From assembly GCA_048772705.1 (NCBI GenBank), contig JBLWGC010000216.1, positions 1 to 64,000 of the forward strand: DNA of 64,000 nt, read 5' to 3'. The notes under the pieces were generated by a model, which saw only the letters and a list, made by a program, of their open reading frames with translations, had not been told where the DNA came from and did no database searches. Position numbers and translations under genes: made by a program. This DNA comes from Leidyana gryllorum EB-2025a (taxonomy: Eukaryota; Apicomplexa). This document shows positions 29,686 through 41,787 of the stretch, one piece after another (the first letter of the stretch is position 1; each line of letters opens with the position of its first letter).

Positions 29686-30910
29686 TTACATGCACTTGCG
29701 GTGGACAATAGCGGGACCTGATTCGTCGTACTCATCGCGGCTGATCCACATGGTCTGGAAGGTAGACAAAGACGAAAGAATTGAACCTCCGATCCAGACA
29801 CTGAACTTGCGCTCAGGCGGGGCAATAACCTGGAAAGCAGGATGGGGGAGAGAGTTGGCGGCGAGGCTTACCTTAATCTGCATGGTGGACGGGGCCAAGT
29901 CAGTAAGCTCCTTGGTCATACGCTCGCCAATGCCTTCGTACATGGTGGTGCCACCAGAGAGCACAACATTAGAGTAGAGGTCCTTTCTGATATCAACATC
30001 ACATCGCATGATGGAGCCGAAGGTGGTGTGGTGAATGCCCTGGGCTTCCTTTCCGACAAGACTCGGTTGGAAGAGAGCCTCCGGAGCCTGGAATCGTTCC
30101 TTGCCGACTGAGATGACATTGCCATCGGGGAGCTCGTAGGTCTTGTCAATTTCATCAGACTCCTCAGTCTTCTTGAGCTCCTCCTCGTAGTCGAGAGCAA
30201 TGTAGCAGAGCTTCTCCTTGATGTCACGAACGATTTCCTTCTCGGCTGAGGTGGTGAAAGCGTGGCCACGGAGATGAAGAAGCTTCATCATGTACTCCGT
30301 GAGGTCGCGGCCGGCGAGATCGAGACGCAGAACCGCGTGGGGCAAAGCAAAACCTTCGTAGATAGGGACAGTATGGGAGACGCCATCACCGCTATCCATA
30401 ACGATACCGGTGGTACGACCAGAAGCGTACAAGGAGAGCACGGCTTGGATGGACACGTAAGTGGCAGGGCATGAGAAAGTCTCAAACATCATTTGGACCA
30501 TCTTCTCGCGGTTGCTCTTGGGGTTAAGAGGCGCTTCAGTCAGCAGAACAGGGTGCTCTTCAGGAGTGACACGGAGCTCGTTATAGAAGGTGTGATGCCA
30601 AATCTTCTCCATGTAATCCCAGTTAGTGATAATGCCTGGCGAACAGCGTTGGGCTGGCTGGCTCGCAACCGCCTTTTCACTTACCATGAGCAATCGGATA
30701 AGTCAATTGGAGGATACCTCTCTTCGCCTGAGCCTCGTCACCAACGTAGCAGTCCTTCTTCTCCATGCCAACCATGATTCCAGCGTGCTTGGGGCGGCCG
30801 ATGATGGAGGGGAAGACGTTGGAAGGTGCGTCCTCTCCAGCGATACCGGCCTTGACCATACCGGAGCCATTGTCAACAACAATGGGCTGGGCTTCGTCGA
30901 GATCGCACAT
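29686..30910 (-). CDS. Actin
   Basis: Three exons: 30910-30685, 30635-29872, 29829-29686. The protein is 377 residues, the normal length. The frame extends upstream only to a TTG, so the ATG at 30910 is used. It is the cytoskeletal ATPase: [10 protein letters not shown] is the first phosphate loop, [11 protein letters not shown] the second, and it ends IVHRKCM. It is divergent from canonical actins: [23 protein letters not shown] in place of the common GFAGDDAPRAVFPSIVGRP type, and [19 protein letters not shown] in subdomain 4. The second intron is 42 bp, a multiple of three with no stop, so unspliced translation would add 14 residues. The gene is divergent with cofilin, 218 bp between starts, and the two products work together in filament turnover. 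Confidence 0.96.
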
Positions 30911-31128
30911 TGTGTTCAAACGTAGACCGAAGAAGTTTGGCTGCTAGAATGGGGGGTTGAAAAGCTGCAAATAATACGTTAAACCTTTCGCACCCGACCT
31001 CCAGACATCACACACACTCAGCAGTCTTCCAATGTCCCACGATTCATTTCTCTGTCTGCGATTTGAATTCCTCATAACGTACTCAATTCTACCTCTGTGC
31101 TCTCCTCCTTCTAAGAAAGTTAGTCACC
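30911..31128. promoter_or_regulatory. Shared actin-cofilin divergent promoter region
   Basis: 218 bp between the actin ATG (minus) and the cofilin ATG (plus). No TATA box is evident. The arrangement could co-regulate two actin-system genes; this is inference. Confidence 0.4.
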
Positions 31129-31556
31129 ATGTCCGGTATCGTTGTTAAAGACGAGTGCGTTAGCGAATGGAACAAGATGAAGCTCAAGCACGCCTACAAC
31201 TGGATTACCTTCAAGGTTCAGGATGAGAAGGAAATTGTCGTGGACCAGGCTGGCAAGAGTCCCTACTCCGAGTTTGTCTCGAAACTCTTACCGAACCAAT
31301 GCCTCTACGCCGTTGTCGAGGCGCCCGGCACGACCAAACTCGTTTTCATCATGTGGGCCCCCGACTCCGCTGGGGTGAAGGACAAGATGATTTACGCATC
31401 CAGTCGTCAAGGTGAGTTTCCTTCCAAGCCAAGCAGCAAAGGTCACATTGTTTTTCCTCCACAGCTCTACTGGGCAAGTTGGCAGGTTATTCCAAGGCGA
31501 TCCAGGCCTCGGATCTCGACGATGTGTCAGAATCTAAAGTCAAGCATTCTCTGTGA
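31129..31556 (+). CDS. Cofilin/ADF actin-depolymerising factor
   Basis: Exons 31129-31411 and 31465-31556, with a 53-bp intron, giving 124 residues. It starts MSGIVVKDECVSEWNKMK, the usual ADF start with a Ser after Met that is phosphorylated in many homologs. The conserved long-helix segment is DKMIYASSRQALLGKLAGYS, which binds actin. It is slightly shorter than the 130-165 residues of most family members. It severs and depolymerises ADP-actin filaments. Its last 17 coding bases overlap the end of the convergent ASNSD1-like gene. Confidence 0.95.
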
Positions 31557-33371
31557 GCATTCCACCACCTTGGCAAACAACACTGATACTGTCTGACCCT
31601 TTGAAACTTCGGTGGCTCTCCCCGGTTTTTGCTACCGACGCGATAGCAATCTTCGACCCGAACTGGATAGCCCGTTTCTTCAACCTTGCGACGATCCCTA
31701 AACCCATCAAGCGGGCTACTTCGCGCAGCATCTCCTTATTGCCAATCTCGCCGCCACACACACCGTTTCTGAACCCTAAGTCTTCCGATCGTCGCTCTGC
31801 TACCCATGCTACCACCTCGGCGTCCAAAAACGGATGAATTGCCCCGTGGATACCCGCCTCCAGAAGACACCTGTCATCGCGGCCCAAGTTGCGCTGCCAT
31901 AATCTCGACAGATCCTTCACTGTCTCGTCTCTCCAGGCAACCAGTCCGCCGTGCATCCAAGCAGTTTTGTACCTTCCGTAGCCTCCAAACAACTCGTCAG
32001 CCCCATTTCCACACCATAGTATTCGAGAATCTTCAGCCGCTGCGTTGGAAGACACAACTTCCGACTCGGCGTACTTGACGTTCCCAGATGTTAACCACCG
32101 ACTTGCGGCCTCCTCCCTTCTCTGCCGCTCCATCGCCTGTCTCTGAACTTTGCTGACCCCTAACTTGTCGTGGGCTACACACTTTGGGGCCTCCTCCACA
32201 TTGCCCCTTCGACCGCAACAGAACTTGCACGCCTCAAAACAACACCGTAGGGACGCACGATACTTCCCACAGAGAGCGCACATCTTTTCACGCCTTCGAG
32301 CATCAGTCTCTCCGGCAGCAGGAGGGGGTGGGCACAGAAAGTCTGGCAGCTCCTCAACCCATTCGGCCACCTGATCCACAGAGTCCAAACACAGCAGACT
32401 CAGGGCTTGCTGGACGGAGCTCACAATGGCTCCGCGCCGGAGAGCGCCAAAGTAAAGCGCGAGACCAATATTGATGTCCATCAACGTGTTACTCGGGCTC
32501 ACCACCGAGACCATTCCAGATTGCATTTGCTCCATTTCTGCGAATCAATAGAGATGCCAACAACTCAAAGTGAGTGACCTACCGGCATTGGAAACATCGC
32601 TCAAATGGAGCGTGAAGCGTTGCTGAGGGAACCTTTCGCACAATATAATAAATGAGAGTAAACTCGTCGCCCTGTCGGGTGCCGATGCCCCGGTGAAGGA
32701 GACGTTGTACAGCCGGATGTTATTACATCTTCCACTCTGCCCAAAGAACACAAAGATATCTCTGGCCACCCGGTGGGACGAGTTACCTCAGCGACGAGAG
32801 CGGCCAAAATAGAGCTATCCAGGCCGCCAGAGAAGAGTAAATCCACCGTATTCCTCGTCAGCTGCAGACCTTTCCGGCAGCTGGCCGATAAAAGATTCTT
32901 GAGCTGTTGTACTTGACTGCTCCAGTCCCCAATAGGCGAGACGGCCGGGGTCAGGAAGGGCAGCACGTCGGCGCGGGCCAGACTTACGGGTTGCCACCCC
33001 CCTTCGCCAGCCACCCACCACTGGATCTGATCCACCGGAACTTCTGTGTAGCCCAAATCTCGCGGATGTGAGCTCAGTCGCAGTATTGACAGCTTATTAA
33101 CCGTGTCAAGTCGATAAGTTAAGCTGCAGCGGCCAAAGGAGTCACGCAAGGCCATAACCGAGTCGCCATCGTTTCGCATTATAAGAGCTGCCCAGCCCCC
33201 ATATTGAGATTTGATGGCCTCCCAATCCCAGTTTTGACCTTCAGCGCCGCTCAGAAGGAGCTCCAGCAATGTGCGGCTTTCACCGAGATATCGCAGCAAC
33301 ACGGTCCATCCTCCTTGGCGAGCAGTTCGATTAAAGCTTTCTTGAGATACGTGTAGTAGGTGGTTGTGCAT
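31540..33371 (-). CDS. Asparagine-synthetase domain protein, ASNSD1-like
   Basis: Exons 33371-32787, 32736-32583 and 32537-31540, giving 578 residues. It resembles ASNSD1: a degenerate glutaminase-like N-terminal part (SFGRCSL), then a PP-loop ATPase domain with LLFSGGLDSSILAAL, the APDRATSL segment, and GNGADELFGGYGRY. The usual first exon beginning MCGI, which supplies the N-terminal Cys nucleophile, is not found: only about 80 bp separate this frame from the RPC1 stop upstream. The frame is open back to an acceptor-like site at 33415, without an earlier ATG. An unusual Cys-rich insert (CALCGKYRASLRC...CKFCC...CVAH) sits inside the synthetase domain near residue 330 and may bind zinc. Function of the family is unclear. 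Confidence 0.82.
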
Positions 33372-33497
33372 TCTTTTTTTGAGCCGATCAATTACTTCGT
33401 CACCAAGTCGGGGACCTGCAGATTAGCACTACTGAAAAGGCTCTATGATGATCAGATCACTGGTGTTTGATATAGAAGTGTTGGGGCAAAGAGTAGA

Positions 33498-36400
33498 CTA
33501 AACTTTCGATGCTGCTGCTGCTATCTGTGCCAACTGGAAAGTACGCCGCTTATGCGGGGCCTGTTGCTTTTTGAAGTCTTGGGGAGCATGAAGCAGTTCG
33601 AAAGCCCCAGTGCCCACAGCCACCCTCTTGCCTAAGATGATTGCCTCAGAGACTCCTTGAACGTGCTCAGACTTTTTGTGTACGGATGCTTCGAACAAAT
33701 GTTCGTTGGTTTCTTCGAACGCAGCAATCGACAGCACCGAAGCTCTCATTTTTTGGATACCGAATCGACTGATTCCCAATACCTCCCCTCTAAGTTTCGA
33801 AATGACAATGGCCGGCAGCCAACTAACAGATATCTCACCTGAAGGTCATAACGTCTCCCAGCAGCTGCATATGGCGGATGTCGATGTCCATCGAGTAAGC
33901 GTCCATACATCCTTTGATCTCAGAGATGATGGTCTGTCTCGCGGCTTCGATACCCAGAATCTACGCAGATTAGATACATTTAGAGTACTGAAGTGAACTC
34001 TTACCGTTCGGACTTCCATAATGTTATTGCACTTTACCCTCAGCCCGTCAACACCGTCGACTGACATAATATCTCGTAGCCCTTCCCCCTCCACAGCGAG
34101 GGCATAGTGGTTGACCTTCTCTCCCGTTTCTGAGTTGACCCGTTCATCCTTCTGGATGACACCACGTCGGATGCTCTTGAGGCCACCCACACGGACACTC
34201 AGCAAAGCGTCCATTAGTGCGGTGATTTGGAACGACAAACCTTTGCCTCCCCCGGGAGGTTTGACAATGAGTTTCCATTTGTGTATCACATCGACGAGAT
34301 TGTCGCGGATCTTCATTCCTCCCACATTGCTCTGTTCGAGAATGGAGCTCCTCACGCTCTCGGCGTCGACATCCAGAAAACTCTCCTGAATCGTCTCTCG
34401 ATCCAGTCTCACGACGACCCAAGTTCCCTCAGCACATAGGACTTGTTTGACATACCGACAGATATCTCCCAATTTGGTGCACTCAATACGGCTTTTCACC
34501 ATCTGAGCAAATGCAAAACTCGTCTGATTCTTCAACAGAGGCACCTGAATAATCGGTGTCATAATCTTCGATGCGGCATTGATAATCTCTTTGATACGAG
34601 GGACACCCAAAGTGACGTTCATACTTGCGACACCAGCGAAGTGAAACGTCTTGAGCGTCATCTGCGTCCCTGGCTCGCCGATACTCTGTGCCCCAATTGG
34701 ACCAACGGACTCTCCCGGTTCAATCAATGCTTTGTTGTATTTACGCCACAGTAACCGGTGGAAATACAGCATGTGTCTGACGGAGACATAGGCTTCATCA
34801 CTAATTCGCCATCGACGGAAGTGAGAAGTGTCCTCATCTTCCGCCGCCGCTTCCGAACTCTTCTCCTCTTCCGGAGACTTCTCCTCTTCGTCCCTTTTCC
34901 GCTTACGTCTCTCCGACTCGCCGGGCCGACGGCGTTGTACAAACCACAGTCGACGTTCCAGGGGCGAGGTGATGGCCAAACGAGGATCGACTCTGTCAGA
35001 CTCTCTCACAACTCTCTTCTCCCGCAGATCGTCGCGATACTGTTTGATGATTTTCTCATACTCTATTTTGGACATCCCGGGGATTTCACCATTCCGTTGT
35101 CGAATTTCGGCGATCTCTTTCGCTTTCTTCTCACACCATTCCGCCAAATCTCGGCCAAAGTCACGAACCACTTTCGTTTGGCCTTGGTGGGTGGGGGGCT
35201 CAAGTTCGCTCTTCCGCGCACTAACTCGAATACTGTCCGGCTGTAACTCTTGCAGTTTGGGCCGCAGCCAATCGGACCACCTCAACAACTCGTACGGCAA
35301 CAATGGGGCCTCTCGTTTACCCTCTGAGAGCCATTGACTAATAACACAGTGGACAACCAGTTGTTCCCGGCACTGCCGCAACAGCACGTCGACTTCGGAA
35401 CCGATCTGTGCGCCACCGAGAGTCTCCAGGGCGGCTTCGACACCGCCGTTCTTCGCGAAATAGCACCCGAGAAATTGGATCTTTTGCTTCAGACTCCGTG
35501 GGAGGCTTGGATCCTCCGCTTCCGAGGAATCGATCTGCTTCAAAAGCCGTTGGAGATGATCCAAGACCACGAGATCCGTCGCAGGAGGGAGAATAACGTC
35601 AAAGTCGTCCACCAAACACCCTTCACTCGGGTCTCCAGTCTCGGTACTCGTGGTCGGCTGCTTCGAAGTAACTGGATCGCCTCCGGTCACCTTGGACTTC
35701 TTGGCCCCAGATTTAGCCGCAGCCAGAATGGGACGTTTTTTGCCACGTGAAGCCAACTTTGACTCCCACAACCGGTTGACGTGATCCGGATCCACCACTG
35801 ATTTCACCTTAGAGTCTCGGAGTTTGTCCATATGTATACGCGTCAGTGCTTTAACATGAACAAAGGTGGAATCCATATCGACCAACTTTGTTTTGAGCTC
35901 CATCAGTTGGGGATTGAGCCCGTCGTCACCGTAAACAAATTGTACAACTTGTCCATCGCTCGTGCGGACCGTTCGGTCATATTTGACACTCAGATCCTCG
36001 AGTGCTTTCACCAGTCTCCTCTGCATATATCCTGTATCTGCTGTTTTGACCGCTGTATCCACAAGACCTTCACGTCCAGACATAGTGTGGAAGAAGAACT
36101 CGTCAGGATCCAATCCCGTGTAGAAAGAATTTGCCACGAAACCCTTCGCCTTGGGAGACTTGCTGTCGTGCACAAGCCGTGGCCCGCCTTTGGGTCTGAA
36201 GGGTACTTTGTCTTCTGTGACAGAGCCTTCTTTGCCATAGTGGGGTAGTGTACGCCGATTGAACCCATCCCAGATACGCTTTCCGTTAACGTTCTGCTGA
36301 CCCACAAGCGCAATCATTTGCGCCATGTTGATGACCGCACCCTTAGCGCCACTCAGGAACATAATCAGGGGTTTGTTCAGAGGGTGAAGACAGTCAATAG

Positions 36401-38792
36401 CCATTTTACCATTGCTGTTACGCAAATCATCCAGTACCGCCTTGCTGTGAGACTCCAACGTTTGTTCCAATGTACTGCCGGGATCGGGAGGTAGCTGTCC
36501 TTCTTTATACTTGCGAACCAACTCTCGAACACGATCGTAGCCAGCCTCCAAGAGTTTCGCTTTCTCGGCCGTAATGATCTCCGAAGGAGTAACATCATCA
36601 ATACCAATAGTCATTCCTCGGTTGGCAAACCACCGCCCAGTCAGCTTGGCAACGCGACCCATAATTTCAGCGGCGATGTGTGGATTGTTATCTCGGATCA
36701 AATGGAAGAATAGACCACTCTTGCTGCCACCTCCCAACACCGTCTTTCCGGGTGCCCCACACATAAGCTCGCTCTGGCGGTATACAATGTACCCATCGTG
36801 AGGACACATGAATTTCGGCTCTCCTGGGTATTTCGGTTTCTGACAGTCTCTCTCCTTCACCTCAAAGTTCAGCATGATTTTGCTCTCACGGTTTGGCCTG
36901 ACCATGATGTTATACAACTGCTTCCCCGTCCACAATTCCACCGGTTTTAGGATGGCTGGAGGTGGCAGATCGATGTGCAACAACCCGTCGCTAAAGTAAC
37001 AACAGTACAATGCCAGTCGATCGCGAGTGATGAAGACATCTTTGTGACATATCATCCAGCTTCCGCTCAAGAAATCCTGGGTCGGTGCGATGAGCGGCTC
37101 GCCATTCTTGGGAGTCGTCAGATTATTCACCACTCCCATCAAGTACAAAGCTTCCGCTCTCGCCTCTTGCGTTTGGGGTAAATGGCAATTCATTTCGTCC
37201 CCATCGAAATCGGCATTGTACGGGCTGCACACGCACTCGTTGAAGCGGAGAGTCCGCCATGGCATAACCCGAGCTTTATGCGCCATGATGGACATCCTAT
37301 GTAGACTTGGCTGACGATTAAAGAGGACAACGTCATCATTGGCCATGTGGCGCTCGACCAAATCACCAATTGCCAAGCTAGCACTCATCATTCTCCGATT
37401 GACGTACTTCAGACTGCGACGAATGGTTTCACCTCTCTTGCACACACTCAAGGCGCCTGGCCACTCGTCGGGTCCATTCAACACTGCTTGCCGCAATCGC
37501 TCGATGTTGTAAGAACACACACGTTCGGGAAAGGTGAGACGCCGGGCGCTCCATTCCGGAACCACAACGCAGGGGATAGGGCAATTCGGATCGGGACTGA
37601 TGACCGTACGTCCGCTGAAGTCAACCCTTTTTCCAGACAGGTTGCACCGAAACCTTCCTTCTTTACCCTTCAGACGCTGAGCGATTCCACGACTATTGTG
37701 GCTACCGGACCCCCGATCCAACGCATTCATCACTGCATCCAATTGAGGGTAATCGGTGTTGATATATCGTGTACAGTGAACTTGAAGCTGTTCCGCCAAA
37801 CCCAAAGTGTGCTGAGACATTTTTCCTTCGATCACTTCCTGACGGAATCTGCGAGAAGCCTGTAGTGCGATGATGCGGATGATGTTGTGGCCACGAGGAG
37901 TCTTACCCCTATGATTTCTCTCGTGCACGCTGACAAATCGTCTTCACTGGTCCCAGCGTCTCCCAAGTTGATGGACGGACGAATGGCAGAGGGCGCAACA
38001 AGAAAAGTGTCGATCAGAAGGCGATCGGGTCGTGTTATATCCACGACCTCGCAGTCCATTGGGCTGATCTTGGCTAGAATTTGCATTACCGATTTGGGTG
38101 TCAAGTCCTCTTGAATTTTCTATTCACATCAGGATGAGGTGTTGGCAGAGAGGGGAATTGTGACTCACCACGATACGACCGTCGTGCTCCTTCTGCCTTA
38201 TCTCATGAACCAATTTCATGAACTTGTCGGGGGTTCCTTGGTTCACTCGTCTGAGCATCCCTTGAGCATAGCCACAATTCGGGCATTCACTGACTTTCTT
38301 GCATTCATTCACCAAGGCCTTGAAGATGGGTTTCTTAGCAACGGTATCTGACTTGTACTTGAGCATTCGCCTCAAGTAGGAACGCCGTGAAGCTTCGGGG
38401 AGCAGCAGAGTACTGCAGTTCTTGCAGAAGCAATATAAGATAGCAATAAGCCACTTGAAGTATCCAGGATGAAAGACTGGAATGGGCAATTTGACATAGC
38501 CCCAATGCCCGACGCACTCGTCCCAATTGCCACCACAAGTCTGGCATCGTCCAGAGTCATCCCGTGCAGCTCTGTTAGCTCCCAGATGGAGATCCATGGG
38601 ACCGTGGGGTACTGGTTTGGTGCCGCCAGCGGCATACATCTGCTCATGTGTGATTCGGACATTACTGTACTTGACTATCTCGGCGCTACTGAGAGCATCA
38701 AAAGTCAAACCCGTGATTTCCCAATTCCATGTTGTCTCATCCACCTTCTCCTTGAGCAGGAAGCTGTCATCTACACCATCCGCATCAGCCAT
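33498..38792 (-). CDS. RPC1: RNA polymerase III largest subunit RPC1
   Basis: Five exons: 38792-38169, 38119-37907, 37859-34005, 33960-33839, 33789-33498, with introns of 44-49 bp. The protein is 1701 residues; family members are usually about 1390-1460. It is the catalytic subunit of the nuclear enzyme that makes tRNA and 5S rRNA. The N-terminal zinc site includes [16 protein letters not shown], and the Mg-binding loop [10 protein letters not shown] is at about residues 495-504. The C-terminus ([10 protein letters not shown]...[12 protein letters not shown]) matches Pol III rather than Pol II, and no heptad tail is present. The extra length is mainly a charged, low-complexity stretch before the bridge-proximal C-terminal domains, with KKSKVTGG and [13 protein letters not shown] segments. 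Start is the ATG at 38792; upstream codons reach only a TTG. Confidence 0.95.
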
Positions 38793-38813
38793 AGGCCGCA
38801 AAAAAAGTCACAA

Positions 38814-40516
38814 ATGACTCTACTGGCGGCCGCCCAACTCGGGCGTCGCCTTGGTGCCCTAAGCTTCAGAAATCCCATCAACAATCACTGGATCTCCAGA
38901 CCTCCCGTACGAACCTTTATCACACACCGAGCGCCATCCGTCACTCTTCCTAAAGTCACTCATGATCGGAAAGTGTTCTTCGGGAGCGCTCCAGCAGAGA
39001 CTGCCAAAACGGCTGAAGTCCTGACACTTGAGAATGGACTGCGCATTATCAGTTATGCAATGCCTCACGCCAAGAACATCGCCACTGTTGGAGTGTGGCT
39101 CAACTTTGGGTCGAGGAGTGAGAGTTTGGAAGAAGGTGGTGTAGTTCACTTTCTTGAACACATGACCTTCAAAGGAACCAAAACTCGAAGCAGAGAGGAT
39201 ATCGAGCGTTTCGTTGAACAGCGTGGAGCCCATTTGAACGCATATACCACGAAGGAACATGTGGCGTATTTCGCCAATTGTTTGAGTCGTGATGCTCCTG
39301 ATATGCTGGGACTCATATTCGACCTCTTGACCAACAGCAAGTTGGACGTGGGTGGCATTGAGACAGAAAAACAGGTCATCTTACGAGAGTATCGCGAAGT
39401 TGAACGTGTGAACGAGGAAGTCCTGTTCGACAAAATTCACGAACACGTGTTCGGCGATGCCCAACTGGGCCGATTAATTCTTGGAACGGAACGCCAGATT
39501 GCCCTAATGACGCGACCGCGATTGGTGAAGTTCATGTCCGAGATGTACAATCCAGAAAACATGGTGGTAGTTATAACCGGAGATCACGATCTCAAGAAGA
39601 TACTGAACGCTTGTCGATCCCAGGCGAAAGCACACAAAGTGCGCTCGGACCGTCAGCCGAACAGCGCTAAGGGTCCATCATTCCGCGCTGGTCGCCGGGT
39701 GTTCATTGACAAGTCTCCCGATGCACTGCAAACTAAGCCCATGCTGCTCCTTAGCGTGACGGCTCCTGGGCTGACTTGGGGAGACCCGCAGTTTTACAGC
39801 TGCATGCTGATGCGTCTGCTGCTCAGCAACGCTACTGCGCTGTCCGAGTCTCTCCCGCAGATGGGGAGTCGCATCAAAGTCCCGACGAGTCTGCCCATAG
39901 TGTCAAGTTTCGGACACCCGATATTCTATGACGCCTACTATAAAGACTGCGGCTTAGTGGGGGTTTACACTGGATCAGAAGTACCGGAGGATCTTGTCGA
40001 ATTATGGGCCGATATGGGGACTGATGAGGCTCTGGCGATGCCCGATTTCAAAGTATTGGCGAGAGAGCTGTTGAGTGTGAGCGCGGTGGACTTTGAAGAT
40101 CGAGTTCGAGAATTGGTGTCAAAATTGGCATCCGAATGGACAGAAGCCGATGTCGAACAGGCCAAGGAGAATCTAATTATCTGCTTCGCACAAACGTTGG
40201 ACAGTTCGAACTCGGCGGCGGAGGAGCTCGGCCGCCAAATGCTGTAAGTGAACTCGGTTACCCTCATCTGGTGGTATCAATGCTTTGATTTGCGCAGAGT
40301 GTACGGAAGGGCGTGTTCCTTCGATGAGATCAAAGAGGACATTCGAAAGGTGACCTTGAAAGAGATCCGAGATTTGGCGCACAGCACCTTCTCGCAAGAA
40401 GACGCCAAGGTGAGACTAATTAGGTTTATATTTAGATTTGGTTTGTTTGGTCACTATCATAGATGGCATCAACAGCTTTGCTGCGATTGCCACCAGCTGA
40501 GCATAGCACTGAGTAA
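38814..40516 (+). CDS. Mitochondrial processing peptidase beta subunit
   Basis: Exons 38814-40243, 40298-40409 and 40463-40516, giving 531 residues. It starts with an Arg-rich, acid-free presequence (MTLLAAAQLGRRLGALSFRN), fitting mitochondrial import. The inverted zinc motif HFLEH with nearby MTFKGT marks the catalytic beta subunit of the M16 family; the alpha subunit lacks it. The metal-ligand Glu region is EYREVERVNEEVL. The enzyme removes presequences from imported proteins in the matrix. The last exon encodes only MASTALLRLPPAEHSTE, shorter than the usual C-terminus. Its ATG is 21 bp from the divergent RPC1 ATG. Confidence 0.93.
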
Positions 40517-40578
40517 ATTGAGGGGTGTGTGTGTCTTCGTGCGATGAAAGAAGAGCCCCCCCGGCCTGCTCCATTGGG

Positions 40579-40612
40579 GCGCGCGCGCGTGAATGTGTGT
40601 GTGTGTGTGAGA
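40579..40612. repeat. GC/GT dinucleotide repeat
   Basis: A run of GC followed shortly by GT repeats, in the convergent intergenic space between beta-MPP and the UIF-like gene. Confidence 0.8.
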
Positions 40613-40688
40613 GGAACGGCGCCTCAACACTTTCCAAACATGCGTCCAACATCTCAATAACAGCCGCATTCAATCAAGGAAGGAACAG

Positions 40689-41787
40689 TTACTCAGTAGT
40701 GGTATGTGACCGAGCTTGCTCGAGGATTTGATCCAATTGCGATACTGCTTCGGCGTTGGCTGACTGGGGGGGAGGGACCGCTGCCGGCCGGGGAGGTAGG
40801 ACAGCCTTGCGTGGGCGGCTATGCCTTTGAACGTGTCGCCTCTGCGGGAGATTCCGTGTCACTTTCTCCGCATTGGTCTTCCGTTGTAACAAGAACTGCA
40901 TAATCACACTACCACGAGCGAGTATCTGCTGTTTGCTCAACGCTCCCGCTTGTCGGATAACCTGTTAGGCACGAACAAAGAAGTGTCGTCAAGAGTGGTT
41001 TGTAATGCAATTTCTCACCATGCCGTCGACAAATGCTGCCAGATAGGATCTTCCGTCGCTGACCTGCCACTCCACAGGAGGCGTCTCCTCCATATCGCCC
41101 ATAGGGGCTGGGGTTGAGGCTGGCTCGTCATCGATCTGAGACAGTTGGCATGAGAGAGAGGAGTGGCGTAGTTGAGAACTCACCCATAAGCCGACCGGCT
41201 GTAGCGCCTGGTTGAGTACAGTTTTAGTCAAGAATGTACGATAGCCTCCCGAATTAAGTATCTGTGAGGTGAAAGTGAGATGACGCATGGTAGCAAATTA
41301 GAGGACTCACCAAATCTCCTGACGCGCCTTTAACGACTATTATATCCGTCTGCTTTAATCGCACCACGACGTCTCCGTTGTCTTGACGTGTGACTTCAGT
41401 AGCTAGAAGGGCAGCATCACTTGGTTGGAGACGATTCTGAGCCACTGCTCGAGGACGTTGCTGTGGATATGACGCCATATGAGGTGGCACAGCCTCTGCT
41501 TGCTGAGGAGGCGGAGGAGCAGCCCGCCGTTTCCGAATGCTCGTCGGCCCCCTCAAACTGACCAGACGATTCGGGTCATGATGGTGAGGTGGCGTTCGCG
41601 CACCACCCCCCTCCCGTCTGGTGTTGCTGTTGAAACGCAAGGGGCGGAATGCCCGGTTGCGTTCTGGTAACGTACCAGCTCCCTCAGTTGTTGCAGGAGC
41701 GTTCCGTTGAATCAGTTCTTCGAGAGACAAGTCTAGCTTTTCTGAAATTGCTGCTGGGGGCTCATCGAAAGACGTAGCCGGACCCAT
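40689..41787 (-). CDS. Putative UIF/FYTTD1-like mRNA export factor
   Basis: Exons 41787-41311, 41261-41184, 41135-41019 and 40961-40689, giving 314 residues, close to FYTTD1. Near the N-terminus, KLDLSLEELIQRN fits the UAP56-binding motif of mRNA export adaptors. An Arg/Gly- and Pro-rich, likely disordered region follows. A conserved-looking module, GDLILNSGGYRTFLTKTVLNQAL, lies across the first splice junction, and the C-terminus is Arg-rich. If the call is right the protein helps load export factors onto nuclear mRNP. The motif match is from memory and the family is poorly conserved, so another UBM protein is possible. Confidence 0.5.

Noticed and set aside
33846-37928. RNA polymerase II largest subunit
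   Set aside because: The C-terminus and several blocks match Pol III RPC1, and there is no heptad-repeat tail.
40416-40673. Minus-strand frames over the GT repeat near 40.6 kb
   Set aside because: His/Thr-rich translation arises from the dinucleotide repeat.
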